Shown here: positions 25,301 to 39,000 of the stretch, piece after piece
How positions within the stretch are numbered: position 1 is the stretch's first letter
Layout of the letters: each line of letters opens with the position of its first letter
DNA from: Onchocerca volvulus
Lineage: Eukaryota; Nematoda; Chromadorea; Rhabditida; Onchocercidae
NCBI GenBank assembly: GCA_000499405.2
Contig: HG738138.1
Coordinates: forward strand, 23,837,097-23,901,096
Direction of reading: 5' to 3'
Length of the DNA stretch: 64,000 bases
Made by a program: the position numbers and the translations under genes
Notes under the pieces: model-generated
What the model was told of the DNA's origin: nothing
Database searches by the model: none
What the model saw: only the letters and a program-made list of their open reading frames with translations

Positions 25301-27858
25301 TTTTCTCTTCAATTTTGCCATCTTAATCTTGATAATAATATAAATTGCATGGAAATTTCAATTTTTCAAAAATTTTGAAAATCAATTGCTTGACGAAAAC
25401 AATTTTTTATTTGAAAAGAATGAAAAAATATAATTGAGGAAAAGAGCTGAAAATTTTGATGTGCTATAATAAGAATTTTAAACAAAAAAAAAAAACAAAA
25501 ACAAAGCTACGATTGATATGCAATCAATCGATCGGTCAGAAATTGTTCTATTTATCAGATACTGATGAATTCTTGAAAAAGCCTTTCATTTACTATTGAT
25601 TGATCCAAAAATCGTAAAAAAATGTTTTTAGGAAGAAATTTTTAAAAATTTAAATTGCTTAAAAATAAGCATTTTCTTTGATTTTACATATACTTTTTTG
25701 AAATTTTTATGAATTCTGAGATTATCATATTATTGGAAGAACCTACTACCACGACTAAAGCTAGTGTCTTTTTTTTATTTTTTTCAAAAAAAAAAATTTT
25801 TTTTAGATTGCTAGGAACATAAAAGCATTTCAATAATCGTTTCAAACTCAATAATTTATTTATCTTCAAATTTACAGATATGATATCATTGCTGTTCCCT
25901 TCAATGACATCATAATATACTGTTTGAAAATTAACTTATAAATTCAATTCTCTTAAAAATTAATGATTTTGCCTGTGCTATTTCATAGAAGTCTCAATAA
26001 TTATGTATTTTCTTCTGATGGAAATGAAATAATCAACAAATAGCATCATTTTGATGATATTATCAAACTACGTGCTAATATAATTGTAATCATAGTTGCT
26101 GAATTCTTGATAAAGATGAAATAAGATTTAAATCGGTCAAAAGGTCATGTTTTAACAGATGAGCAGGCAAAACAGTAAAGAAGGAATTGAACAAAAGACT
26201 TAAATTCTAACTGCAATACTAAAAAATTTCCGAAAATATTGTTCTAGGAAAACAAAAAGTTATTAAACTAGACTACGTTAATTAAATTGATAAAATATTT
26301 TAAATAATTATCAAATGGGCATTTGAAAGAACATACATTTTAGAGGTATGTTTGCATTAAATGAATGGAAATATTGATCATAGAATTTAAAAAATTCAAA
26401 ACTTTCATGCCATCTCATGCAAGTTTTATCGCCATTTAATGATTATTTAAAATATTTTATCAATTTAATGAACGAAGTCAAGTTTAATAACTTTTTTGTT
26501 TTCTTAGAACAATATTTTCGAATGAATACGCTTAAAACATTCCTTCCAAAAATTACGTATCATAACTTAATTGCTTTTCCAGATACGATGCTAATTGCAA
26601 AAATTTTGCTAAAAAAATAATTTTGATTTTCCACCCTTCATAGAAATATGATCAGTACAAAAACTAAACCATGAGAAGCTGAATGACTGAATTATTTTAA
26701 TAATTATTCCGAATAATAAATAATTAATAATCTTAAAAATAAGTTCCTGATTACATCTTAATAATTATTAATTATTCTCATGTTTATTTACGATTTTCAC
26801 CATCGGATCACAGATCAGATCATTTCTTGATAACAAAATCAGTTATCTTTGCTTGTCCTTTACATTCTATATCAAATTTAAATTATTGTTAAATTTTTAC
26901 GTTTTACAAGATCTTTTAAATGATTACTCAAAAAAAGGCGATGTTGATTGTTATTTGCGTTTTATGAAAGTTTGTGTTTATACTTTTTATTGTAATTTAC
27001 CTTTTTTTCTGCACTTATAAAAATTATAATATAATAATATATACCGGTATGTTAATTTTTTAATCTGAAATTAAAAATGTATTAAATATTCTTTTTTTTT
27101 ATGATAAAAACTTTTTTTTATGTGAAATATACGAAATATTCATTTTTCCTAGAAATTAAATATCTTGAAATATATATAAAATATTTCTGAATCGTTTTTC
27201 AAAATAGTTGAAATTCGAATTGTCAACTCATTTAAAAATTATATGATAATTACAAAAATGGGAAATATCTGCATATTTATTGAAATTTTATCCACATAAA
27301 TAAATGTGAAAAAGAGAAAGATGAATCGATGAAAATCTAAATTCTTCATTGATGAGTTATCAATTCTGGAATCCGGTAGAAATTTGCATATTAATCAAAA
27401 GTTTCGTCTTGAAAAATATCCAATTTACCGAATCACTAATTTAACAGGTTCAAATTTAAAGCTTACAAATTGTGAAACTTATTAAATTGATGTTTTAGTC
27501 CAATGGAAGACTTATTTATTCATTTATTTTTTATTTTTTCTAATTTTTGAAAAAGTCCCTTAAAAAAATTCTTTCCAAAAATCAAAAGATTTTTCAAATA
27601 AATTAATTTTTTCCCTGATAGATTTCTATCTATCTACATAATGCGTATTTTATTATATTAATAAATTCATTTTAAATTTGCTATTCCATGAGATACTTCA
27701 TGAAAGATTCTTTTTTTTTTAATAATTTCTAAAAGCCACAACATAATTCAAATTCTGAATCTTAAAAATGCTTCCATTTTTCAACTTTAAAATAAAATTT
27801 TAAAAGAAAAAAAAGTAAAATTAAATTTTTTGAAATAGAATTAAAGTTTTATTTGCAG

Positions 27859-29729
27859 ATTTCATTCATCAATTTCGAAGATCGTTTTTTCACACTCGGA
27901 TTTGTTACAATTGCAACATCAGTGTTGACATTATTTGCTCTATTGTTGACAGCTGCAGTGATACAACGAAAAATAAATTTGACGCAATTAGAAGCGGAAT
28001 TACGTGCAGAATCATTTAAGGTCTTTTAAAAATTAAAAATCAATAATTCAAAAAAAAAAAATCTAGATGATCATCGTTCTACTTATATTTATTTGATAAT
28101 ATCATGTTTGCATATTAGACATTGGCTATGGAAGAATTTGGTGACAGTTCATGGTGACAACATCGCTTATCTCAGCTATAAGCAAACTATCATTTTAGGT
28201 CAAAAATTTTTCTGGGTAAATTGGAATTTAATCAAATCCATTCCAAACATTATCTTTTTTTCTACATCCGTTTGATGAAGCCAAAGTTAAATTTAGGACA
28301 AAGGTTAAAGGTTAAAAGAGAAATAAAAAGGGAAATTACACATAATAAATTGGCAATCAAAAAAATTATTTCTATATTGATGAAGAAAGTATTTTCAGAG
28401 AAAAGTTTCGGTTCTCTGGACTGAAATGAAACATGTAAAACAAATAAGTGGTTATTCTCGACGCTCCATGCGACAAACTAATTTATTCATTGAAACTATC
28501 GAAAGATGCGGTAGTAAGTATAAAGTTGACGGAAAATATTTCTACAATGATAATTTTACTCATGAAATGATTGAAATAATTGTAATTTAATTGATAATGA
28601 TTAATTTGAATGCAGAATGCATACGTTTGATGTGTCCAATGGGTGAACCTGGACTTACCGGATCACCGGGAATTGACGGTGCTCCGGGTATACCCGGAAA
28701 AATGGGAATACCTGGTACTGATGGTGAAGATATTATGGCTCATCCAATATTATACGATCTACCGTGCTCAATTTGCCCAGCTGGACCACCTGGTATGCGT
28801 GGTCCACAAGGTGAACCTGGTCGATTGGGTCCTCAAGGTTCTGCTGGCCCTCCAGGTTAGCAGCTTTCAGGGTACTTTTTTTTTTTTTTGAAATTCCAAG
28901 TTAATGGAAAAGAAATATTGCAAGAAAATTTCGGCTTGCTATCAAATTTTGAGCATTTTTTCATTATGCTAAAATTTCCTCGAAACGTTATATGATTTCA
29001 GGTAAACCTGGTAAGCCAGGTGAAAGTGGACCAATTGGAAAAATTGGATCGAAAGGAGCACCTGGAAAAGGTGGACCAATTGGACCTGTAGGAGCACCTG
29101 GTGATGATGCTTATGGTTAGTTTAAGTTTAATTTTATCCAGCAGGTCTAATAAGGCGTTTCAATAACTATAATTGACCTGTTTTCTTCAGTTATAAATTC
29201 TTGACCTTTTGAAAGAACCAAAATATATTACCGTAATGGACAGTAATGATTGGTTAAAATTAAATTTATCAGTTGATTGATTTGTTCTGAACTTGTATAA
29301 TCGAATCAAATTTCAGCGGGTGTTGGTGTAAAAGGACCAAAAGGTTTACCAGGACCTATGGGTTCTAAAGGACCACAAGGTATGCCAGGTCGACGATCCA
29401 ATATACCTGGCAGGCAAGGAGTGCAAGGATCGATTGGTTTACCCGGATTTCAAGGAAATGTAAGTATTGGATTTCAGTTATTTTCTATCTAATCTTCTCA
29501 CTGCTTTCTTCGTTTAATTTATTAAACTGCATTAATTTATGAAAAAATTTTTAATTTATTAAATTCAAATATTCGATTTTAGATGGGTGAGTTTGGCGAG
29601 AGAGGATCTTGGGGTCCTCCAGGAGATGCTGGAATGCCGGCGATGTACTGTCCATCAGATTGTGGAGTTTCGAAGATTGTTGCACGATTTTCACCATCTA
29701 TGGATTTCAGTGATTCTTCCAGTAGATAA
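27859..29729 (+). CDS. Cuticle collagen (5' end missing from the model)
   Basis: A structural protein of the nematode cuticle, secreted by the hypodermis. Exons: 27859-28020, 28119-28140 (or to 28146), 28406-28510, 28616-28855, 29002-29115, 29317-29459, 29583-29729; about 310 residues visible. Order: a hydrophobic N-terminal segment ([20 protein letters not shown]), a linker, a basic SRRSMR site suited to subtilisin-type processing, a Cys cluster (ERC, ECIRLMC), a Gly-X-Y block, a non-collagen interruption with CSIC, then longer Gly-X-Y blocks across four exons, and a tail with YCPSDCGV. All collagen exon joins after 28510 are phase 1 or 0 and agree. The second exon and the acceptor at 28406 are the least sure. 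The first exon begins [11 protein letters not shown] with no Met, so at least one upstream exon is unseen. The subfamily was not determined. Confidence 0.92.
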
Positions 29730-29841
29730 TTAAAATTCTAATGATTAATTAAAATTCTAATTAAAAATGCTAAAATTCGTCTAATATGATTTTTAAAATC
29801 TTAAGATAAAATATTGCAGCAAAATGCATTCTTTCATTTTG

Positions 29842-29953
29842 TAATATAAAATGATGCAAGTATTGATTTTTAAATAAACTGATAAGTATTCACTTTTTGC
29901 AGCAAATACTTATCAGTTCATTTAAAAATCAATATTTGTATCACTCTATATTA
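29842..29953. repeat. Long imperfect hairpin over the collagen 3' end
   Basis: Arms 29842-29890 and 29905-29953 pair almost throughout with a few mismatches around a 14-base loop. The left arm contains the AATAAA at 29873-29878, the only good poly(A) signal after the collagen stop. It could be a small MITE relic, a microRNA-like precursor, or a 3'-end structure. Confidence 0.85.
29873..29878 (+). terminator. Poly(A) signal AATAAA of the collagen gene
   Basis: Lies 144 bases after the collagen stop codon, inside the left arm of the hairpin. Confidence 0.6.
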
Positions 29954-31032
29954 TTGATTTTTCAATTGTTCGAGTTAATCTTATATCAAATATTACTGCC
30001 GGGAATGATAAAATCACTTTTGAGGTGAGGCAAAAAAATCTAAGTAAGCAAATTAATGCGAATTGAATCAAGTGTAAAATTCTGAAGTTATCCGATTCAT
30101 TGAATTGGAAAAAAAAAAAAAAAAAACGTTTTACTGAAGCGAATATCAAATGCTTCAAAAATTTGTCAAATCCGGATTTTTAGCGAAGTTCAACTATCCT
30201 AGTATCAAATTAAATGATTTATTTCAATAGTGGTTTCAAAAAAAAAAAAAAAAAAAAAGAAAACGGAAAATATTCATGATTAATTCCTAGATCAGTTATC
30301 CAAAAATTATTTTTGCTTATCACCAAGTAGATATATTTCTTTATAACAGAAAAACTTTTCTACAGAATTATGCGAAATGTATGCAAGAAAATATTTTTGT
30401 GAAAAAAGTGATAAAAAAAAAAACTTCAAAAATTCATTTCTCCAGAAGCATTATTCTTGAAGACTTTCAGGAAAAAAAAAAAGCATTAGATTAATTTATC
30501 ATATGTTACTTTAGAAATTAAATTCTTTGAAGATAATGAAAATCAATACTATTTTTGTGATTTTCCTTGTTCATTCTTTTTGAATAAATTTAACATTTCA
30601 ATAATTAAATTTTTTTGAAAACTATTAACTTCCATGCATATTTCTTTGCAAAGGATTATAAAAAAAAGAACAAAAACAGGGAAAAAAAAAAGGAACTGAG
30701 AGTTATTTAATAAAAGAATTCTTATTGAATTATTCATTTTCTGATTTGATAGAAATTCAAATGTAACCATGCTTATGATAATTTTTATGATAATATCACT
30801 ATATTGATTATATTTGCAATCATGCTTTTTTTACAACTATCAAGCCTAATTTTAGATGGAAAATTTTACAAGTCTGTAGCATTAATATATATCATTACAT
30901 TTCTAATAAATCAGTTATCTTTATCTCATTTTATGCGTCATTTTGCATTTGAAAAACAGCGATTCGCATTTTCTATTTGCATTCTAAGTGGGAAAAAAAA
31001 TTTTCGCAAATAATTTTCGTAAGCATGATAAG

Positions 31033-31084
31033 ATTTTTTGACAATGGTACTTCTATAACAGAAGTAATCATTGTGTCAAAAATT
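31033..31084. repeat. Short imperfect hairpin
   Basis: TTTTTGACA-ATG and TACTTCT on the left pair with AGAAGT, CAT and TGTCAAAAA on the right, with a two-base bulge and a loop of about 5 bases. The stem is about 20 bp. Confidence 0.6.
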
Positions 31085-31879
31085 TACCTATGTCATGACC
31101 TAAATCATCATATCAATGCTATATCTAAATTTAGTAATTCAATCGACCGTGCGTTTTTTTCGCCCTTTTTATTAAATTATAACTAAAGCATGAATATTTT
31201 CATTCTTCCCATCGATCGATAAATCCATTCTTATTATTCGAGAGCTTTTGCAGCATTTTCAACAAGATGTCAGAAAAAGCAAAATTGAATTTGAAAAAAT
31301 AGATTGACAAAACTTGACGTCATGAAAATCTTAGCATCCTATATTGTCATGCAAAATAAAATTTCCTGAACAAGACGGATGATATATTTTTTATAGAATT
31401 ATTCAAAAATTCAATTTAATCGAGCAAAATTTGTCAATTATAATATTAAAACATCGAATTACAATATTCCCTCCTACATTTCATAATTTATATCACTCAA
31501 ATTAGCACAACATTATCAAAAAAAGAAAATGAAAAATTTGCAAAACTGTAAATGATTTAATAAAATAAAAAAATCCTTTGCAAAATTATTTAATAACCGG
31601 CATTTTCCTTAGTCTTCTTTTTTTTTTTTTAAAAAAATATGTTATATGCTAAATGGAAATAAAAATTGAAATAGATAAATATTGATAATCATAAAAATTA
31701 CATTAAAAAAAAAAATATATCCAATAAATTGATAAATTGTTTAGAAGCAATTTCATTAGCATTAAAACAACATTGGTCACAGAAATAATAAGTTACATGA
31801 AATATAAATCATTTGCAAATCATTTCCGGTATTCATAGCTCTAAAATGGACAAAAATATTTGAAAAAAAAATTAATGTT

Positions 31880-32295
31880 CTGGAAATTTTCCTGATTTAC
31901 AAATGAAAAAAAAAAGGTAGTTTCCGGCAATTCTGATTAGTGAATCAAAAAAAGGCGTGTTTTCCGGTAATTTTCTTGATTTACCGATCAAAAAAAAGAT
32001 GTATTTTTCGGCAATTTTCCTGATTTACAAATGAAAAAAAAAAGGTAGTTTCCGGCAATTCCGATTTGTGAATCAAAAAAAAGGCGTATTTTCCGGTAAT
32101 TTTCTTGATTTACCGATCAAAAAAAAGATGTATTTTTCGGCAATTTTCCTGATTTACAAATGAAAAAAAAAAGGTAGTTTCCGGCAATTCCGATTTGTGA
32201 ATCAAAAAAAAGGCGTATTTTCCGGTAATTTTCTTGATTTACCGATCAAAAAAAGATGCATTTTTCGGCAATTTTACTAATTTACAAATGAAAAA
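31880..32295. repeat. Minisatellite with higher-order structure, unit about 128-130 bp
   Basis: Slightly over three copies of a unit of about 128-130 bases. Each unit is built from three related subunits of about 43 bases, each of the form GGYAATT, GATTTRC or GAATC, an A-run, then TTTCC or TTTTTC. Equivalent subunits in successive copies are more alike than neighbouring subunits within a copy, so the triplet was amplified as a block. Confidence 0.9.
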
Positions 32296-33016
32296 AAAAA
32301 AAAAAAGTCGTATGTCTATTACAATATCATTAGCATTTGTATTTTATTCATTCTATTGCTTTAAAAACGAAATGAATAAATGAATACATGTATAACTATA
32401 TTTTTAACACAAAATTGAGTAAACGATTATCAATTATAATTTCAGTAATGAAGCGTGAACTTCAAAATACCATATGTCTTTTACGTTTCAATATTGATTT
32501 TGATATATTTTATCATTTGCAAAAAATTTCTCTATCATACTTTATAAAACAACTATCGTTATGAATATAACAATTGAATAATTTATCGATTATTTATCGA
32601 ATTAATTCGGAATATTTAAAAAATTTTAAAAATACTTCTAAAAAAAAGAAAGTCTAAATGCTCAGAAAAATTCTTGAGGGTATCGAATGCATCGATCTAT
32701 TAACAAATCTTTAAGATTAAACTTTAATGACGATGCGACTATTCATAGCGGTTTGACCTCTAGAAAAAATTATTCCACCTTCCGGCAAAGGTCAACCAAG
32801 GTCAAGCGTAAAGCAAGAAGATGGTTTGAGATATTTTTTTTTTGTCAGATGATTGATTTAGAATGATCATCTGGCTGTGACAAATGTTATTTCCCTGAAT
32901 TATTTTAGATTTGTTTCTTTTTTTTTTTTGTTATATAAATAATTTAATTTCGCATATTTTCGAGAGCAAATAATTCAGAAAGACATTTGTTAAAAAAAAA
33001 AAAAAAAAAAGAATAA

Positions 33017-33022
33017 TTTATT
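33017..33022 (-). terminator. Poly(A) signal overlapping the stop codon
   Basis: On the minus strand the end reads TTGAAATAAATT: TAA at 33020-33018 is the stop and AATAAA covers 33022-33017. A long T-run follows on the minus strand. Confidence 0.5.
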
Positions 33023-36000
33023 TCAAGCTATAATACAATGGATAGAGAAAATTATGACGATTGAATTTTAGAAATGTAAGAATCGGCCTGGAAATGATTT
33101 CTCTTTCCGTACTTTGTGGTACCAAACTTCGTGATAATTCAGGTTGCTCGATATTACGATCATAGCAACTACAATCCAGTAGTTCCAATCGTATCCTCAG
33201 CGTATCCGTAACAAGCATCATTTCAGTCTAATTAAAAAACGGCAGATAATAATTAAGAAAATATATCAGAAATATAATTAAAGAAAAATTTAAAATTTTA
33301 GCCATATTTTTTAAAATTTTGAAGAAATTTATTAATATATAATATACAGTATTTTATATTAAAATAAACAAAAACTTACATTGTTTAGTTGTGATTTGTG
33401 AAAATTTTGCATAATTTGTCGTGGATTACTGTTACCAAAAAGTTCGGCATAAAAAGTTGGACAATTCTGCCATTGTCCAGTTTCCGTTTTCTCGAAACAA
33501 TGGACAATCCAAAGTAATACTAATAATCGAATAGCTTCTATACAATAACATTCCATCATTTCATCTTCTAAATTTTTGATACCATTTTGCTGAAATTTTT
33601 AAAAATTCATCAAAATTCATACAAAAAAAAAAAAATTTCCAACTAAAATCAAATAATTTGAATATTGTTGAAAATTGTTTTGTAAAAAAAAAAGAAAGAA
33701 AAAATTTTTTGAAATCATTTTTGTTATTATCAGATTTATTTTATTTCTTCTTCAATTCACTTTTTTCAAAATTTTACAAAAAAAAAAAAAAACTTATTAA
33801 GAATTATTTTTAAAAAATGGCGCGAAAAATTTGAATTAATAATTAGCAATTTAGTTTTAAAAAAATTTTTATGAAATGTTGAACTGATAAAAGAAAGATA
33901 ATCTGATAACAACAAGGAAAAAAAAACTTATCCAATTGGAAAATACATACATTTAAAGGTATTAAATGGAATAAAAATCGGCAAAATGAATTAATATATT
34001 CTATTTTTTGAGTAAATTAACTTAAAGGATTATATAATTTGGTGAATGAATTTTTCGTTAAACAAAAATAATATTTTATGATATCAACGTTTGGATTAAT
34101 ATGTAAATGAGATGTATGAGTAATATCATCGAATGAGTGTATCATTTGATGATAAAGTGATAATATGATCGCTGATTAATTTTAAAAATGTCATGAAATA
34201 CACTTTAGATCAATGATTCATTCGATTTAAAGAGGAGGAGTTAGTATTAAGATCAATGAAAACAAATGAATCATATGATAAAAGTTGTGAGAAAAAATCA
34301 TCATTATTTTAAAACATGAAAATTAATTAACAAAATTTAAATAAATATCAAAATTTTTCGATTTCAAGTTTTTAAAACTTAAAATAATAATGAAAATTAA
34401 AAAAAAATTTTTTTATAGAAAAACAATCATGGAAATTTTAATAAATTTTGCTACACAGAAAAAGAGAATTCTTAAATTGCAAAAATTATCATTTCTGTTG
34501 ATAAAATAAAAATTATCACTGATTTGGATGAATTGGATGTAATCAGTAGAGGTGTTAAGTTGATTATGCCCCAAATTAACTTTTTCTCGTTCACATGAAA
34601 TTATTAAATTTAACTTTTCTGATATCTCTAATTACATATTTCCGTAATATTGCCTTTTCTTTCGCCTAATGTTGGAAAAAAAAAAGAAATCTTAAAATTT
34701 TAAAATAATAAAAGAAATTTTAAAACAATAATAAATTAAGCCTTTTCAAAAATTTAGCAAAATATGCAAAAATTCCTTGAACATGAAAAAGAAAAACAAA
34801 ACAAAACAAAAAAAAAAAACCGGAAGTTTCAAAAATCAAACGTTGAAATTGAAAGATAAAGATCTAATTCAATAATGAATGACTAATCTTCAAAAATTAC
34901 TGCTTGTTTGAAAAAATTTTGCAATACATTATTCCTACCATCTTCCTACTTTTTTTTACTGAATCATTTGCAGGTATTTTAAAAAAAATAATAAAATCAA
35001 ATAAATTGAAATGCAGTAATTTTTAAACATTGATGTTGAAATTAAACTATATTCCGATGAATTGATAAATGTTAAGAGAAAAAAAGAAGTTGATAAATGT
35101 TAAGAGAAGAAAAAAAAAAGGCAATTTCCTTTAAACTTTAACTTTTCGAACTCTTTTTTTTNTAATGTGAGATTTAATATGTAAATGAAGGTGAAAGCAA
35201 AGCTATAAAACTTTCGTCGAATTTGCCAAACGTTTTCAATGAAACAAAATTGATAATGATATGAAAAATTGATAATGATATGAAAGAGTGATTAAAAATG
35301 TGTTATTATGAGATTAAGAAAATTAAATTCATGCAGAAAATAAAAGAAGANAAAAGGCTGGCACTGTGAGGCATTTTTTTTTTTTTTTTTTTTTTAAGAA
35401 AGAAATGATCGATCGCCATGTCTGATCTACCGCTCGACAAAAGTAGACGAAACTTGTTGCATTGAACTTTGAACAGTCTAAATATTGAATATTGGAAGCA
35501 TTTTTTTTTTTTACAAACCTTTGCTTTCGTTTTTTTTTTTGGCCACAAAAATATCTCTTGGACAGAAAGAAGGAAAGTTCATCATTTGGGCCAAGGAAAA
35601 ATCTGGGAGGAATTGAATTGACTTACTATGATAGCCATATCCAACCTGGACAATATCTATAAGAAGAAGCATCATCCTTACTAATAATTTTGCAATGAAA
35701 ACATCTAATAAAAGCTTTTTCAGTAAAAGAATCTGGTAAACAAGGTAAGTTCAAAACATCGACAAAAAAAAAAAGATTTATTTAAATGTTAAAGTTAAAT
35801 GTTAAAAAATGAAATGGAATTGAAAAATTCTTCAAAATGCGTCATTAAAAACGTCATATGATCGAATTATTAGTTAAATAAATGATAAATTTCGGAATGA
35901 AGTTTTCAATAATTTTTAGAAATATTTTAATAAAAAAGATTATGTGATGAAATAAATTAAACGATTGAGAAATTTTTGTTAAAATTAAATGTTCAAATTT

Positions 36001-39000
36001 TTGTTAAATTTTCATATTTCATAAAAATTTTATTTTTCCTTCTTTTTTTTTTTGTTTCAAATAAATTATTCCAAAATCATATAATTGCAAATCTCCAATG
36101 ATCTTCTAATGAATTACAAATTTAAGCATTTTTTTTTTTTTCGAATATTTCAATTACAGCAGCAATTATGGAATAAATTGAGAATTTTTGCAGTGCAAAA
36201 TTTATTAAAATTTGATATTAATTCACTATTTTTTTTTCGTAGGAAGTTTTTTCAATAAAAATTTTATGATAAATAAAAAATTTCGGAATTGTCTGTAGAG
36301 TCCAATTTTAAAAATTATGGCAAGAATTTAAGTTATGCCTGTCATTTTTACCATTTATTTCATTTTTTTTTTTCAATTGTTCCAATTTTCAGATACGTTC
36401 GAAATATTAGAAAAGAAAAGAAAAAAAAATTTAATAATTAAATAAATGAATGAAATAAAAAGTTTAATATTTCACTAAATATATTATATGAACTTTCTTT
36501 TTTCTGAATAATTATGACTTTTTGTTGATGTCATACATTGTGCATTTATTCAAATATTCATAATTTTTTCATTTTCAGACGTGTAAATGGACATATATAG
36601 TTTAAATTAATGAACAATGGTTTAATTAAATTTATCCGTTTGTTCATCAAATTGTTTTTGAAGAGAAGAAAAGGGAAAAAAAAAATGCGGAAGAAATTAT
36701 TCATACCATTGAATGTTAAATATCACGAAATTTTTTCAATTCAAATTTGCAATTAAACGAAAAGTTGAATTTCGAATAAGTTTTGACAATTTGTAATTAC
36801 TGTTAAAATCGATTAAAAAAAAGTAATTTAAAAAGGAATAAAATTTATTCTCGATTCGTAGGAAAATGAAAGCTTAAACTGAAAATTTAATGAAAGTTTA
36901 ACCAGGGTTGATCATTCAAGTCCATTTTTAGGAAAAAAAAAAAAAAAAAAGTTCTGAAGAAGATAATTATTGAGTTGTAAATAATTAAGCTGGATTTTTT
37001 ATTTTTCTTTTCATTATATTCTTCGCAAGATGGATCACAACGTATTTCGAGTTTTAATTCTCAACCTAAGTTTAATTTCGTCGATTTTGCAACATACCAA
37101 ATCCCATAGATTTTGTAAAAGATAAATTGCATGTTCTTCTTTATCTTCAATCTCGATCGAACTATCGTTAAAATTCCATTGCCGCACAAATTCATAACGT
37201 GAAAAGGCACGTCGAATAGCCTGAAAATGACAAATTCGGAAAAAATAAGAAAATTGTGATATTATTTTTTCATGACGAATAAAGAAATTAATGTATGATA
37301 TCAAAGTTCGATTTGATATTTCGTTTTGGAACTTATGGAAATGTCTAAAATTTATTTATCTAACTAACAGTAAAATAATGAGTCATAAATTTTAGAAATG
37401 TTAAATTTATTAAAATTTTTCTTAATTTTTTTTTCAAAAATTAACTATAATAAAAATTATGATCACAATAATGATTCTTGTAAATGTTAATTACAATTAT
37501 AATTATTAATTGTATAGTTATAATTTGTAATAAATATACATATTTTTATGTTCAAATAATCATTAACCATTTCAAGCAGACATAATTAATTCACAAAATA
37601 TTTAATTTCTTTTTTTTTTTTTCTTCCCATAATAAACGATAAATTATTACAGATTTGTTAATACTTTTAATATGTCTAACTTGTTTTTTTTTTTTTTTTA
37701 AAAAACTTTTCGAAAATTTTTGAATTATTTATTGTTTATTATAAATGTTGATTAAACTAGTCCATAGAAATTTTTTCTATTTTAATATTAGATTTCATTT
37801 TGCAGCTGCATATCATTCCGCAAAATTAGCAAATGCAAGAATCATGCAAAAATCATTTTTTGAACTTCATTTCTGATTTTGTGTTTTAGTAAAAAGGAAC
37901 GATGATTTGATCGTGTTACTGTAGAAAATAAAAAATCAAAATAATAAAATAAAAAAGAAAAGAAAACTTCCTAATTCGATAATGATAATAGTAAATACAT
38001 CTTATCCTTTCATTTCTCTTCCGCATTTTAAATTTCATAAAAGAAAAAAATCAGAAGAAGAAACGAAACTAAGTAATATCTTTAAAATTAAAAAAAAAAA
38101 AAGAACAAGCTGTGACAAAAAAGAAACATTAGCAAATATGGGAAAAAAAAGGTTTGAAAAAATCAGTAAATTTTATCAAAAAAAAAAAGAAATAAATTGT
38201 AACAAATTTTAAATTAAAATTATTCTCGTTTTTTTTTTTTTGCATCAATAAAGATTTACTTTAATAATTTATCAATTATTTACTTGTTTATTTGACAAAC
38301 TATCATAAATCTATCCTTATCAATTTCTTTCTTTTATAATTTATCCATTCATTTCTTTTTTTTTTTGTTCAATCCTTATCAATAATTTGTTTCTAATACT
38401 TTCTTTTCTTTTTTTCCTAAATCTTTAAAAAGATGATAATGTTCTTACAATTATTCTTCTTTCCTTTATAATTTTAACAACAAAAAAAAAAAAAAAAGAA
38501 TCAAGTAAAAGATAAAATTTCATTGATTAAACAATCGTTTTTTCTTCACATCAATTAAATTGTACATTTAAATGGAAAATTTATCAATTTCGCAAATTTT
38601 ATACTAATCACTTGATTATAGAGGAAAGTAATCGCCATGCGTCATCAACCCAATAATGCGAAACGTAGATAATCTACCATTGACGTGAGCAACAAATGAA
38701 ATTACCGGACAATTGTGAAAACTATTCTTTTGATGATTGTTCAAAACTTCGTTTTAGTTACGAAAAAAGAAATTTTCGTCTTATTTACGCCTACTTTTTG
38801 CTATCTTTTCGTTAAATTTTTATTCAAATTTTTGACTGTATTTAAAATGAATTGTTCCAATAAAATGATTTATTTTGAAGGAAAAATTCATTTTTAAATA
38901 TTAATAAATTATTTTCTTTTTTTTTTTTTTTTTTCACTAACAGCAGCATTATAGATGACTTTGAGCTAAAATCATCTAAACGGATTTTTTTTTTTTTTTT

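Larger units (their letters stand above)
20723..27858. other. 7-kb gap; should contain the unseen collagen start exon
   Basis: A/T-rich DNA with no convincing exon chain. The collagen exon at 27859 opens in phase 0 without an ATG, so a short upstream coding exon must be somewhere here (or further left). A short ATG exon preceded by TTTAACAG at 26160 was considered but its donor phase does not fit. Two tandem duplications are listed separately. Confidence 0.5.
29954..33016. other. Non-coding spacer between convergent genes
   Basis: Apart from the short hairpin and minisatellite listed separately, this contains only A/T-rich sequence and poly-A/T runs. The collagen (plus) and the anchored-protein gene (minus) end towards each other here. 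Confidence 0.6.

Noticed and set aside
26160..26180. Possible collagen first exon (MSRQN) after TTTAACAG
   Set aside because: Its donor leaves one base, but the collagen exon at 27859 needs phase 0.
35722..35743. Plus-strand microexon: TTTTTCAG acceptor and GTAAGT donor around 21 bases
   Set aside because: No plus-strand exons exist nearby to join it, and it overlaps a better-supported minus-strand exon; taken as coincidence.
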